34,791 nt of DNA. Origin: Aurantiacibacter xanthus. GTDB lineage: Bacteria > Pseudomonadota > Alphaproteobacteria > Sphingomonadales > Sphingomonadaceae. A program made the position numbers and the translations under genes. Numbering within the stretch: position 1 is the first letter of the stretch; each line of letters starts with the position of its first letter. Under the pieces are notes generated by a model. The model was not told the origin of the DNA, did no database searches, and worked only from the letters and a program-made list of their open reading frames with translations. Of this stretch, positions 25,490-34,748 are shown one piece after another. The stretch is taken from the NCBI RefSeq assembly GCF_003584015.1, contig NZ_QXFM01000121.1:1-34791 (forward strand). The letters are read 5' to 3'.

Positions 25490-26750
25490 GCTTGGCCATC
25501 CGCCGATAGAGCGCGGCACGGCTCAGCCCGAGTTCCTCGGCCGCGTGGCTGATGTTGAAGCCATTGCGCTTGAGCGCGGCTTCGATCAGGCCTCGTTCCG
25601 ATTGCTGCAAATTGAGCATGACGGGTTGCGCCGCCGGCGTCTGCTCGTCACTGCGCTCGGGCTTCAAGCCCAGATCGGCTGGCCCGATCAGACCGCCATC
25701 GCCCAGCACCACCGCCCGCTCGATCGCCTGTTCCAGACCGCGCACTTCGTCTGGCCATGGGGTGATTTTGAGCAGGGCCTCGGTTTCGGGGCTCAGGCCT
25801 TCGAAGGGCCGCCCATGTTGCCGCGCCGCGCGGCGCAGGAAATGGCGGGCGAGCAACAGCGCATCGTCCTCCCGTGCCGCAAGCGGGGGCACGGCGACCT
25901 CGATTGTACCAGCTCTGGCGCGCAAGGCGGGGGACAGCGCTTGCGCCGATTGCGCCGTTGCGATCACCCGCATGTCGGCCTCCAGCCGCGCGATCAGCCG
26001 CGTTTGCCCTGCGGTGTCGAGGCGGTCGACGTGGCGCAGCAGAACTGTCCCGGACTTCGCGCGCGCCAGCTCCGCCCGAGCCAGATCGTCGGTCGGGTCC
26101 GCTGCGGCTGTCGCCTCGATCACCACCATTGCGCGGTTGGCCCGGGGCGAGCCGGAATGGATCGTGCGCGCAATCAGGCTGCGGCCACTGCCCGCGGGTC
26201 CGGTGACCAGCACATCGCTGGTGGTGGGCGCGACACGGCGAACAAGCTGACGGACCTGCTCCATCGCTGCGCTCGATCCCAGCAAGGCGGGCGTATCGGG
26301 GGTGGCCGGCTGGCTCTGCACCAGCGCCGCGATTTCGCGGCGGCGTTGGCGGTGAGCAATGGCGGCGTGGATCCGTTCGAGCAGTTCATCATTGCGCCAG
26401 GGCTTCATCACGAAATCGAATGCCCCTGCCCGCATCGCCGCCACCGCGATGCGAACCCCGCTATGTCCGGTGATCACCACCACGGTCGCTGCGGGATCGT
26501 CATCGAGCAACCGCGCCAGCGCCGCAAACCCTTCCTCCCCCTGCGACTGCCCGCGAGTGAAGTTCAGGTCGAGCAGGATGACCTCCGCCGGCTCAAGCTC
26601 CAGCAACGAATAGGCTTCGTCGGGTGAGGTGGCACCGGCGAAGTCCAGCCCCGCCCGCCGCAGCAGAACAGCGATCGATTGGTGAACGTCGCGATCATCG
26701 TCAATCAGCATGACGCGCGGCGGTGTTGACGGGGGGATGTTTGTGTTCAT
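25479..26750 (-). CDS. NtrC-like response regulator with degenerate AAA+ domain
   Basis: The 423-residue regulator has an intact receiver domain (acidic pocket D17-D19, phosphoacceptor D61, K116), a central AAA+ region (about 155-375) and a C-terminal Fis-type helix-turn-helix (about 388-423, FNISHAAEELGLSRAALYRRM). The AAA+ part is abnormal. Walker A reads GPAGSGRS (184-191) with Arg replacing the catalytic Lys. The Walker B site reads LLRHVDRL where LDEI is expected. The GAFTGA sigma-54 loop is absent, the segment there being shortened. It should bind DNA but not hydrolyse ATP or open sigma-54 promoters. It is divergent from the export operon and upstream of its kinase. Confidence 0.92.
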   Translation of the reverse strand: MNTNIPPSTPPRVMLIDDDRDVHQSIAVLLRRAGLDFAGATSPDEAYSLLELEPAEVILLDLNFTRGQSQGEEGFAALARLLDDDPAATVVVITGHSGVRIAVAAMRAGAFDFVMKPWRNDELLERIHAAIAHRQRRREIAALVQSQPATPDTPALLGSSAAMEQVRQLVRRVAPTTSDVLVTGPAGSGRSLIARTIHSGSPRANRAMVVIEATAAADPTDDLARAELARAKSGTVLLRHVDRLDTAGQTRLIARLEADMRVIATAQSAQALSPALRARAGTIEVAVPPLAAREDDALLLARHFLRRAARQHGRPFEGLSPETEALLKITPWPDEVRGLEQAIERAVVLGDGGLIGPADLGLKPERSDEQTPAAQPVMLNLQQSERGLIEAALKRNGFNISHAAEELGLSRAALYRRMAKHGL

Positions 26751-26858
26751 TTTCGAACACTGTGTGCGATATCGAACGGCACCTTGTCGACCGGTTGCTG
26801 TAATACTCGTAATATCAGCTGGTTAGCGCCAATCCGACATGTGCGGCACAATGTCCGC
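26743..26858. promoter_or_regulatory. Divergent promoter between regulator and export operon, two palindromes
   Basis: GTGTTC-ATTTTC-GAACAC (26743-26760) is a perfect 6-6-6 palindrome overlapping the ATG of the response regulator, suggesting autoregulation. TGTGC-G-GCACA (26840-26850) is a perfect 5-1-5 palindrome flanked by GACA and TGTC, 8 bp before the adaptor ATG. A sigma-54 -24/-12 promoter was looked for and not found, in line with the missing GAFTGA loop. Confidence 0.55.
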
Positions 26859-28142
26859 ATGGCGAACGACTCACTGATCGAATCAACAGATGCAACCGGC
26901 GCGGCGATGGACCGCCGGATCGCACGACCCGGCAAAGGCAAACGGCGCAGGCTGTGGGCCGGGCTCGCTGTCACCCTGGTGGCCGCCCTTGCCATGTGGT
27001 GGTTCATTCCGGCCTCAGGCTCCACCGACATCGACGCGGCCAATATCGAAACCGGCCTCGTCGAGCGCGCACCCTTTGCCGACTACCTGCCGGTGCGCGC
27101 GTCGGTTGCGCCGGCGATCACCACCTATGTCGGCGCGGTTTCGGGCGGCCAGGTGGATCGGCTGCTGGTGCAGGACGGGGCGATGGTGACCGCAGGCCAG
27201 CCGCTCGCGACGCTTGCCAATCCAACGCTCGAGCTTGACGTTCTGACCCGCGAGGCGGCGATTGCCAGCCAGCTCGGCGCACTGAGCGGCGACGAGCTGG
27301 CTCTGGAACGCAGCAAGCTCGACCGCCGCAGCCAGACGTCGGCGGCCAGCTACGATCTGCTCAAGGCCCAGCGCGATCTGGCCACCCGCCAGCAACTGCA
27401 CGATCAGGGCTTCGTGTCCGATGCCGGTGTCAGGAGCTATCAGGAAGAGGCAGACTACCAGCAGCGCCGTCTGGCCCAGTTGCGGTCCGGCGAAGCGCGC
27501 GAAGGGCAGACGGCGGCGCTCCAGTCCTCGCGCCTCGCCGATACCCGCGCGCGGCTGACCAATGCCTTGCGCGCAGTCGAGGCGCAGCTCGGCGCGCTGA
27601 CGCTGCGCGCACCTGCCAGCGGGCGGCTGACCGGCTTCACCATCCAGCCCGGCCAGACCCTCAAGGAAGGGGATCAGGCGGGGCAAGTGGATAGCGAGGG
27701 CAACTGGAAGCTGGTGGCCGATGTCGATGAATATTATCTCGGGCGCATTCACGATGGGCAAACCGCGACGACCGATGACGGCGCGCGCCTGATCGTCTCC
27801 AAGGTCATCCCCACCGTCACCGACGGGCGGTTCCGGGTCGAATTCACCTTTCGCGGAACCATGCCCGCTGGCCTCAATCGGGGGCAGACGATCAACGTTC
27901 GCCTCACGCTGGGCGCGACGCAACCGGCACTGATTGCGCCTGCGGGTGGCTGGCTCGATGCGGGCGGCGGGTCTTCGGCCTTCGTGCTCGATGCAAATGG
28001 CCGCCACGCCTATCGCCGCGAGATCACCATTGGCCGCCGCAATCCCGAACAGGTCGAGATCCTCTCAGGCCTCGCCGAGGGCGAGCGCATCGTCACCACG
28101 AACACCGCCGCCATCACTGGCAACACGATCAATATCCGCTGA
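26859..28142 (+). CDS. HlyD-family periplasmic adaptor of an ABC exporter
   Basis: The 427-residue membrane fusion protein has a basic N-terminus and one membrane anchor (about residues 31-48, LWAGLAVTLVAALAMWWFIP). Lipoyl-like halves (SGGQVDRLLVQDGAMVTAGQPLA and LRAPASGRLTGFTIQPGQTL) flank a coiled-coil hairpin, followed by beta-barrel and membrane-proximal domains. The ATG at 26859 was preferred over an upstream ATG (26784) because recognisable adaptor sequence starts only after it and a palindrome occupies the region before it. No good ribosome site is visible. It begins a four-gene operon with an ATPase, an FtsX permease and a TolC-like channel. Confidence 0.9.
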   Translation: MANDSLIESTDATGAAMDRRIARPGKGKRRRLWAGLAVTLVAALAMWWFIPASGSTDIDAANIETGLVERAPFADYLPVRASVAPAITTYVGAVSGGQVDRLLVQDGAMVTAGQPLATLANPTLELDVLTREAAIASQLGALSGDELALERSKLDRRSQTSAASYDLLKAQRDLATRQQLHDQGFVSDAGVRSYQEEADYQQRRLAQLRSGEAREGQTAALQSSRLADTRARLTNALRAVEAQLGALTLRAPASGRLTGFTIQPGQTLKEGDQAGQVDSEGNWKLVADVDEYYLGRIHDGQTATTDDGARLIVSKVIPTVTDGRFRVEFTFRGTMPAGLNRGQTINVRLTLGATQPALIAPAGGWLDAGGGSSAFVLDANGRHAYRREITIGRRNPEQVEILSGLAEGERIVTTNTAAITGNTINIR

Positions 28143-28154
28143 AGGGTCAGACAG

Positions 28155-28835
28155 ATGATCAAACTCGAACATATCCGCCGCTCCTATGTCTCCGAGGATA
28201 TCGAGACCACGGCGCTTGCCGACATCAATCTGGAGATCGCTGCGGGGGAATTTGTCGCGATCATGGGCCCCTCGGGCTGCGGCAAGTCCACGCTGCTCAA
28301 CACGCTGGGCACGGTCGACCGGCCGACTGGCGGACATTACTGGTTTCACGACAGCGACCTCATGACACTGAACGAAGCGGGGCTGGCGCAATTCCGTGCC
28401 GAAACGCTGGGCTTTGTGTTTCAGAGCTTCAACCTGATCGACGAACTGACGATCGAGGAGAACATCGAACTGGGCCTCGTCTATCGCAAGGCGAATGGCG
28501 GGAACCGGCGCAAGCGCGTGGTCGAGGCGATGGACCGCGTGGGTATTTCGCACCGGGCGCGTCATTATCCCAACCAGCTTTCCGGCGGGCAGCAGCAACG
28601 CGCGGCAATCGCTCGCGCCATCGTGGGCGATCCCAGGATGATCCTCGCCGACGAACCGACCGGCAACCTCGATACCGAGAACGGGCTTCAGGTGATGGAC
28701 ATTCTCGCCTCGCTCAATGCCGATGGCGCGACGGTGGTGATGGTCACCCACTCACCCAGCCATGCCGACATGGCGCAGCGGCGGATCGACATGCTCGACG
28801 GGCGCGTGGTCGCCTCGGCCGCGCGCGCGATCTGA
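28155..28835 (+). CDS. MacB/LolD-type ABC transporter ATPase
   Basis: This 226-residue ATP-binding subunit drives the mechanotransmission-type exporter. It has Walker [10 protein letters not shown] (38-46), the Q-loop Q90, signature LSGGQ (142-146), Walker B MILADEP (D166, E167) and switch H199. Length and motifs match the LolD/MacB group, whose ATPases pair with FtsX-like permeases rather than with channel-forming permeases. AGGG lies 8 nt before the ATG. It is 12 bp downstream of the adaptor and 14 bp upstream of the permease. Confidence 0.95.
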   Translation: MIKLEHIRRSYVSEDIETTALADINLEIAAGEFVAIMGPSGCGKSTLLNTLGTVDRPTGGHYWFHDSDLMTLNEAGLAQFRAETLGFVFQSFNLIDELTIEENIELGLVYRKANGGNRRKRVVEAMDRVGISHRARHYPNQLSGGQQQRAAIARAIVGDPRMILADEPTGNLDTENGLQVMDILASLNADGATVVMVTHSPSHADMAQRRIDMLDGRVVASAARAI

Positions 28836-28849
28836 GGGGTGACACGACC

Positions 28850-31270
28850 ATGAATACATTCTCTCTTCTCAGACTCTACCGTTCGCTGACCCGCCACAAG
28901 CTCTACAGCGTCCTCAATATCGGCAGTCTGGCCGTGGGCATCGCGGTGTTCCTTGTGCTGGGGCTCTACGTCCGCTTCGAGACCAGCTTCGAGAAATGGC
29001 TGCCGGATCACGACAAAATCTATCTGGTGCAGACGATCTGGCATATCGAAGACAGCCCGTTCAACGGCGCCTTTCCGAACACCATGGGCGGGCTGCTCGA
29101 GCAGATACGCGAGGATTTTCCGGGCACGGTCGGCACGCGTATCATGCCCACGCCGATCAATGTCATTCGCAACGGCGTCGGGATCGAGGAACAGGGTGCG
29201 CAAGTCGATCCGGAGTTCTTTGACGTGTTCGCCCTGCCGATGGTCGCGGGCAACGGTCCGGCGACGCTGAACAGCCCGAGCGGTGTGCTGATCGATCAGG
29301 ACACCGCAGAAAAATACTTCGGAACACTGGATGCCGTCGGTCAAACGCTGACGCTCACCACCGGGGTCGATGGCAAGACGGGCACCTATACGGTCGGCGG
29401 GGTGTTCCAGAACCTGCCCGAAAACACCGATCTCAATTTCAAAGTGCTCGGGCAACTGCCCGCAGTGCAAACCGCGCCGTGGTGGTATCGCTGGGGGAGC
29501 ACCTCGCTGTTCACCTATCTGCGGTTTCCCACACCAGCGGCGGCTCAGGCATTCAATGCGAAACTGGATGGCTTCGTCAATCGTCGCGGAATGAAGGATC
29601 TCGGGCCGGAAACGCCGACCAAGTGGCAACAACTGGCAGTGCTTCCGATCACGGCGGCCCATCTGACCCCTGCGGGAGGGCAGGCCGCTTCGCTCAGTCA
29701 GTCTGTCATTGCGATGGGGGTTGTGGGCGTGATTGCGCTGCTGATCGCCATGGTCAATTACATCAACCTCGCAACCGCGCGGGCCGGACTGCGTGCACGC
29801 GAGGTGGCGATGTCGAAGGTGCTCGGTGCCAATCGTAATGTGCTGATCCGCCAGTTCATTGGCGAGGCGGTCCTGCTGGTGGCGCTGGCGGCTCTGGTCG
29901 GGCTTTCGCTGGCGGAACTGGCCCTGCCCTGGATCAATGCCGCAACCGAGATGTCGCTTGCTATTCCCTATGCTCTGGCGGTGCCGGCGCTCGCGGTCCT
30001 GGCGCTCGTCGTGGGGATCGCTGCCGGGTTCTACCCCGCCGTGCTGCTGGCACGCTATCCGGCTGCCAGCGTGCTGGCATCTGCGCGCGCGCCCGGTGGC
30101 GGGCGGGCCGGGGCCAGAGTGCGCGAACTGCTGGTGATGTTCCAGTTTGCACTCGCGATTTCCTTCATGGTCGGCACTCTGGTGCTGGCTGCGCAAACGG
30201 CGCACGTCCGCAGCGCCGATGTGGGTTTCAAGCGCGATGGTCTGATCGTGGTCCGTTCGATGACGCAGGCCGAGCCCGAACAGATCCAGGCCCTGACAGC
30301 CGGGTGGCGAGCGCTGCCCATGATCCACTCGCTGACTCTGGCAGATAACAGCGCCGGCGGCAGTGGCACCAACAATGCCAACAGCATCGAAATCCCCGGA
30401 CAACCCGGCCCCGGCCCATCCCTTCAGCAAATCGTGGTCGGCCCGGACTTCTTCCGTACCTACGGCGCCCGCTTGCTGGCCGGGCGAGAGTTCGATCTCG
30501 CGCACGGAGCGGACGACTTCGCCAATCGCAAGGACGGCGTCCCCGTAAGCATCGTGATCAATCGCATGGGCGCGAGCGCGCTTGGCTTTGCATCACCGGA
30601 AGCAGCCGTCGGCAAGACGGTCGGCAAAGGCAATCGCACCTTCACCATCATTGGAGTGATCGACAACATGCGCTTCCTCTCGCCGCGCGATGCGACCACC
30701 GCGACCTATTACAGCTTCACCGCGCGCATGGATGAATATGCAACCGCCACGCTCCGCTACTCAGGCGACCTGCGCACGGCGATGGACGCGGTGAAAGGCA
30801 CCTGGCTGCAAGTCGCGCCGCAAGTCCCCTTCGATGCCAGCTCCGCCGACCAGCGCCTGGCCGAACTGTACAAGTCCGACGAGCAGGCCACCCGCCTGTT
30901 CACCATCGGGGCGGTTCTCGCCGTGCTGATCGGTTGTGTGGGATTGTGGGGACTTGCCTCGTTCAACACGGTTCGACGGGTCAAGGAAATCGGCATCCGC
31001 AAGACGCTGGGCGCATCCACGCGCGACATCGTGTTGCTGCTCGTGGGGCAATTCCTGCGCCCGGTGGTGATCGCCAACCTTATCGCCTGGCCGCTGGCCT
31101 GGGTTGCCCTGCGAAATTGGCTGGCCGGCTTTTCCGATCCGGTCGTGCTGTCACCGCTTTACTTTGTCGCGGCGAGCGTTCTGGCACTGCTTATCGCAGC
31201 CCTCACCGTCAGCGTGCAATCGCTGCGGGCCGCTCGGGCAATCCCGGCATGGGCGCTGCGCCATGACTAG
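28850..31270 (+). CDS. FtsX-like ABC permease, MacB-type, two FtsX repeats
   Basis: The 806-residue inner-membrane permease is built as a tandem: N-terminal helix (about 20-43), MacB periplasmic core domain, three-helix FtsX domain (about 285-425), a linker helix, a second periplasmic domain, then a C-terminal FtsX domain (about 680-800, with VRRVKEIGIRKTLGAS). Both FtsX repeats keep the REVAMSKVLGA / KEIGIRKTLGA coupling motif that contacts the ATPase. GAGGGG precedes the ATG by 10 nt. The 3' end overlaps the TolC gene by 8 bp. Substrate is unknown; relatives export peptides, lipoproteins or antibiotics, or confer envelope-stress tolerance. Confidence 0.92.
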   Translation: MNTFSLLRLYRSLTRHKLYSVLNIGSLAVGIAVFLVLGLYVRFETSFEKWLPDHDKIYLVQTIWHIEDSPFNGAFPNTMGGLLEQIREDFPGTVGTRIMPTPINVIRNGVGIEEQGAQVDPEFFDVFALPMVAGNGPATLNSPSGVLIDQDTAEKYFGTLDAVGQTLTLTTGVDGKTGTYTVGGVFQNLPENTDLNFKVLGQLPAVQTAPWWYRWGSTSLFTYLRFPTPAAAQAFNAKLDGFVNRRGMKDLGPETPTKWQQLAVLPITAAHLTPAGGQAASLSQSVIAMGVVGVIALLIAMVNYINLATARAGLRAREVAMSKVLGANRNVLIRQFIGEAVLLVALAALVGLSLAELALPWINAATEMSLAIPYALAVPALAVLALVVGIAAGFYPAVLLARYPAASVLASARAPGGGRAGARVRELLVMFQFALAISFMVGTLVLAAQTAHVRSADVGFKRDGLIVVRSMTQAEPEQIQALTAGWRALPMIHSLTLADNSAGGSGTNNANSIEIPGQPGPGPSLQQIVVGPDFFRTYGARLLAGREFDLAHGADDFANRKDGVPVSIVINRMGASALGFASPEAAVGKTVGKGNRTFTIIGVIDNMRFLSPRDATTATYYSFTARMDEYATATLRYSGDLRTAMDAVKGTWLQVAPQVPFDASSADQRLAELYKSDEQATRLFTIGAVLAVLIGCVGLWGLASFNTVRRVKEIGIRKTLGASTRDIVLLLVGQFLRPVVIANLIAWPLAWVALRNWLAGFSDPVVLSPLYFVAASVLALLIAALTVSVQSLRAARAIPAWALRHD

Positions 31271-32528
31271 GCATGTCCTGTCCGGTCTTGCCAGCGTCAT
31301 GGCTCTCGTCGCGACGCCTTGCGCGGCCGAGACACTCGCCGAAGCCGTGCAGAGCGCCCTGCTCAGCAACCCCGCCCTGAATGCCGAGGAGGCACGCCAG
31401 GAGGCGCTCGCCGAAACGCCCGAACAGGCGCGCGCACGCGGGCGGCTGACCGCTGCGCTGGGCGGCACCGGGGGCTATGATCGGTTCGATTACGACACCG
31501 GCGGCGGGGCGACGATTTCGGCCTCCTTGCCGCTCTGGACCGGCGGACGGGTCTCAAGTGCGGTGCGTGCCGCCCAGCATGATGTGTCGGCTGGCGAGGA
31601 AGGCCTGCGCGATGCGGCCTCCGTGCTGATAACCCAGGTGGTGATGGCCTATGCCGACGTGCTTTACGGCCAGCAGGCGATGGCGATCGTGGAGACCGAC
31701 ATCGGCCTCCTGCACCAGCAGGTCGCCGAAGCCACGGCGCGATACGATCTGGGCCGTGCCACGCTGACCGATGTGGCGCAGCTCGAAGCGCAGCTGGCGG
31801 GCGCGCAGGGCCAGCTGGCCGATGCACGCGCGGCTCTTGAAGGGGCAAAGGCGCAATATCGCACGCTTGTGGGCCGCGATCCCGAAACGCTGGACCCCTT
31901 GCCCGATCTCGCGGGATTACCGCCGACACGCGAACTGGCGCGCGAGCAGGCGCTGGCGGACAACCCGCTCTACCGCCGCGGCGACGAGGCCGTGCAGGCC
32001 GCCGCCGCCCGTGTCGGCGAGGCCCGCTCGCAGGGGGCGCCGACAGTCTCGCTCGATGGCGACTATGGCTATGGCTTCAGCGATGTCCGCAACGACGGAT
32101 ATGTCCGCAGCAACGCGGTCGGGGTGACGCTGCATGTCCCCATCCTCACCGGCGGGCTGGTTGCGTCGCAGGTGCGGCAGGCAAGTGCGGAACTGCGCGC
32201 CGCCCGCTTCGACATGGACGCCGCCGGCAGGGATGCGCTCCGCCAGGTCGATACCGCATGGGCCAGACTGGCGGCGGCCCGTGCCCGCCTCGAAGCGAAC
32301 CAGAGGCGGCTCGAAGCGGCCGATCTGGCCCTGAGCGGGGTGCGGGCGGAATATGCGTATGATCTGCGCTCGACGCTCGATATCCTCGTCGCGGACGAGA
32401 ACCTGCGCGCGGCCCGGCTCGCCCTCGCCCAAAGCCGCAGCGATGTGTTGCTGGCCCAGGCGGCGCTGTTGCGTTCCACGGGCAGCCTTTCCTTCGCCTC
32501 CTTTGCCGCCTCTGGCGAGCAAGACTGA
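31263..32528 (+). CDS. TolC-family outer-membrane efflux protein
   Basis: This 421-residue outer membrane factor is presumably the exit duct of the ABC exporter. It has a signal peptide (about 1-22, ending TPCAAE) and two OEP repeats. Each repeat contains a strand motif (ISASLPLWTGGRVSS; VGVTLHVPILTGGLVASQ) and long Ala-rich helices with the VTQVVMAYADVLYGQQ-like tunnel pattern. It is a TolC type without a lipobox, unlike the NodT-type factor of the MarR-linked pump. The ATG at 31263 overlaps the permease stop by 8 bp. A hairpin follows 45 bp after its stop codon. Confidence 0.92.
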   Translation: MTRHVLSGLASVMALVATPCAAETLAEAVQSALLSNPALNAEEARQEALAETPEQARARGRLTAALGGTGGYDRFDYDTGGGATISASLPLWTGGRVSSAVRAAQHDVSAGEEGLRDAASVLITQVVMAYADVLYGQQAMAIVETDIGLLHQQVAEATARYDLGRATLTDVAQLEAQLAGAQGQLADARAALEGAKAQYRTLVGRDPETLDPLPDLAGLPPTRELAREQALADNPLYRRGDEAVQAAAARVGEARSQGAPTVSLDGDYGYGFSDVRNDGYVRSNAVGVTLHVPILTGGLVASQVRQASAELRAARFDMDAAGRDALRQVDTAWARLAAARARLEANQRRLEAADLALSGVRAEYAYDLRSTLDILVADENLRAARLALAQSRSDVLLAQAALLRSTGSLSFASFAASGEQD

Positions 32529-32572
32529 CCGAATGCAACTTGCGAAGAACGGATAGTCGGGCCTCGCCCGAG

Positions 32573-32609
32573 ACCTGCCATGCCGGATGTACGATGCGGC
32601 ATGGCAGGT
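32573..32609. terminator. Bidirectional hairpin between convergent genes
   Basis: A perfect 13-bp stem ACCTGCCATGCCG / CGGCATGGCAGGT encloses an 11-nt loop. It lies in the 143-bp gap between the convergent TolC and carboxylesterase genes. No T-run follows on either strand, so termination strength is uncertain. Confidence 0.6.
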
Positions 32610-32671
32610 GTTCGAACGCGCGTGACTGCCCAATCGGCTTCACCCATGAGACAGGCGGCCTGCCCTGCCCG

Positions 32672-34240
32672 TCAGTCCGCCGCGCTTTCGGCCAGTGCTT
32701 CGGCCACGTCGAGCCGAGCACGCCACGGGTCTTCGCCACCGTGGTTGCCATCAATCCCGAACAGCATCACCGGACGGGTCGTATCGTCGTAGACCGGCCA
32801 TACAGGCGCACCGGGGCCATTGGGATCGCCGGTCTTGGCAAAGTTGACGAAGGCCGCGCTCATGGCTGCCGAGGCGGCATGATCCGCCGCTGTCGCTTCA
32901 CCCGGATAGCGCGCATCGATGGTGCGGAAGAAGAACGGGATTTCCGTGGCGTGCGGCAGTCCGCTAGCCCACTCCTCACGCATCACTTCGGGCACATAGC
33001 CCGCCCGGTAATGCCAGGTCTTCTGGCCGCTGGCAGCCATCCGTTGCACCATGAAGCGTGCAGGTTCGACCATCATCTCGTCGGCATAGATGGCGGCCTG
33101 CAACGCAGCCGACGGCAGGTCGGAGAGATCGGCATAGGCTGCCCGCGCCTGATCGGCATGGGCCCCGAAATGGGCGGCAAAGACATCGCCTTCCAGCGGA
33201 GGGCCAAAGCCGATATCCGCCGTGTTCGCGCCAGCCATGAACGGTACCGGCGCAGCATCGCCAGCGGCATAGACCTCGTCGAACGGATGCAGCACCACCA
33301 TGCCATCGATCAGCGGCCCGGAATGCGGAGCCACCGGCTGCTGGGCAAGACCGACGCCCGTCGCCAGCACCTCGGCGGGCAGCGCACGCAAGGCGGCCAG
33401 TGCCTCGGCGCCTTCGCCCTCGATCCCGGCCCATTCGGCAAAGCCGAGTCCGGCGTCCTCACCGTCCGGCCCATCGTCGGAATGGACCGGCATTGTCGAG
33501 CGCAGGCCCGCACGGCCCCCGCCCGACATCACTATCGCCTTGTCGAACAGCCCGCGCGTCATCGGGCTGGTCATCATCATGCTGACCGAACCGCCGCCCG
33601 CGCTTTCGCCGAAGATCGTCACCTTGCCCGGATCGCCGCCGAACGCCGCAATATTGCGCTGGACCCAGCGCAGCGCCGCAACCTGATCCATGTAGCCGTA
33701 ATTGCCGAGCAGACCGTTGTCCTCGTTCGCCTCGGTCAAAGCCGGATGCGCGAAGAAACCGAAACGGCCGAGCCGATAGTTGAAGCTCACCAGGATCACG
33801 CCCTGCCGCGCCAGTTCGGACCCGTCATAGACTGCGGGCGACGATCCACCGTTCACGAAGCCGCCGCCATAGATCCAGAACATCACCGGCAGGCGGTCGT
33901 CAGCCGTGGTTCCCTCGGGCCGCCAGACATTGAGATAGAGGCAGTCCTCCGCGGGCGGTGTGCCGAGCGGCGCGGCATCGGCGGCGAAGGGAATCTGCAT
34001 GCAATCGTTGGAAAATTCGGTCGCCTTGTAGACGCCCTCCCACGCCTCGACCGGCTGCGGCGCCCGCCAGCGCAGATCGCCCACCGGCGGCTGGGCGAAG
34101 GGGATGCCCTTCCACGATTCTATTCCGTCAGCCCTCGCTCCCTCGACCTGGCCGACATCGATGGTCACCACCTGCGCCATCGTGGGCGTGGAAAAAGCTG
34201 CCGTCAGCACGGCAAGCGAAGCAATCGTAGTCTTAAGCAT
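32672..34240 (-). CDS. Type-B carboxylesterase, secreted
   Basis: The 522-residue alpha/beta-hydrolase belongs to the PnbA/cholinesterase-like carboxylesterases. It has a signal peptide (about 1-22, ending PTMA), EDCLYLNVWRP (98-108), the oxyanion segment GGGF (125-128), nucleophile S213 in GESAGG and a candidate catalytic His in GLPHATEIPF. The acid is probably the Asp of GANTADIGF, where many relatives have Glu. The ATG at 34240 was chosen since GGAG is 6 nt upstream; an ATG two codons earlier would abut it. It overlaps the LacI-type reading frame by 8 bp. Ester substrate is unknown. Confidence 0.92.
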   Translation of the reverse strand: MLKTTIASLAVLTAAFSTPTMAQVVTIDVGQVEGARADGIESWKGIPFAQPPVGDLRWRAPQPVEAWEGVYKATEFSNDCMQIPFAADAAPLGTPPAEDCLYLNVWRPEGTTADDRLPVMFWIYGGGFVNGGSSPAVYDGSELARQGVILVSFNYRLGRFGFFAHPALTEANEDNGLLGNYGYMDQVAALRWVQRNIAAFGGDPGKVTIFGESAGGGSVSMMMTSPMTRGLFDKAIVMSGGGRAGLRSTMPVHSDDGPDGEDAGLGFAEWAGIEGEGAEALAALRALPAEVLATGVGLAQQPVAPHSGPLIDGMVVLHPFDEVYAAGDAAPVPFMAGANTADIGFGPPLEGDVFAAHFGAHADQARAAYADLSDLPSAALQAAIYADEMMVEPARFMVQRMAASGQKTWHYRAGYVPEVMREEWASGLPHATEIPFFFRTIDARYPGEATAADHAASAAMSAAFVNFAKTGDPNGPGAPVWPVYDDTTRPVMLFGIDGNHGGEDPWRARLDVAEALAESAAD

Positions 34241-34748
34241 CGTCATCTCCCTTGACCGGGCGGCGAACCTTTTCGCTCACCCGCAGATCCCTGATAGTGT
34301 CGCGTTCCACCATACGGTGCGCGAGCAGGACGTTGGCCGTCTCGCGGTTGTCGGCACGGCGATCGAGCAGCAGATTGGCCGCCTGCCGTGCCAGTTCCGC
34401 AATCGGCTGGTAAACCGTCGTTAGGTAAGGCCACACCCTCTTGGCGACGAAGTTGTCGTCGAAGCCGCAGATCGACACGGCATCGGGCACGGCAATGCCG
34501 AGCTGGGTGCAGGCGGTCATCACACCGGCGGCCGAATCGTCGTTGGTGGCGAAGATCGCAGTGGGACGGTCGGCAACGTCCAGCAGCTGACGACCGGCGG
34601 CTATGCCCGCCTCGAACTCGAAATTCCCGTTGGCTTCAGTGATCACGGCATCAGGAGCGATAATTGCGATCCGCTCCAGGAACCCGGCGCGGCGAGCAAC
34701 CGCTGCACCATGGCGCGGCGAACCGGTGACCAGCCCAATTGTCCGTCG
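34233..34748 (-). pseudogene. LacI-family regulator, 3' part only
   Basis: The frame encodes the C-terminal subdomain of a LacI/PurR sugar-binding regulator: RRTIGLVTGSP, PTAIFATNDDSAAGVM, ISICGFDD-like ICGFDD, and TVYQPIAELARQAANLLLDR. LacI-like sequence is continuous up to the codon at 34746-34748. There an in-frame TGA (34749-34751) interrupts it and the 40 bases beyond do not resemble a LacI core in any frame. The HTH and N-terminal core are missing from the window. It could be broken by an insertion, a rearrangement or a misassembled contig end. If intact elsewhere, it would control the overlapping carboxylesterase gene. Confidence 0.8.

Noticed and set aside
26751-26858. Sigma-54 promoter for the export operon
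   Set aside because: A GGCAC sequence at 26778 and a TTGC at 26795 are about 7 bp too far apart for a -24/-12 element, and the regulator lacks GAFTGA.
28688-30505. 605-codon minus-strand open frame opposite the ABC ATPase and permease
   Set aside because: It is antisense to confident genes with strong family motifs and its own translation has no domain character.
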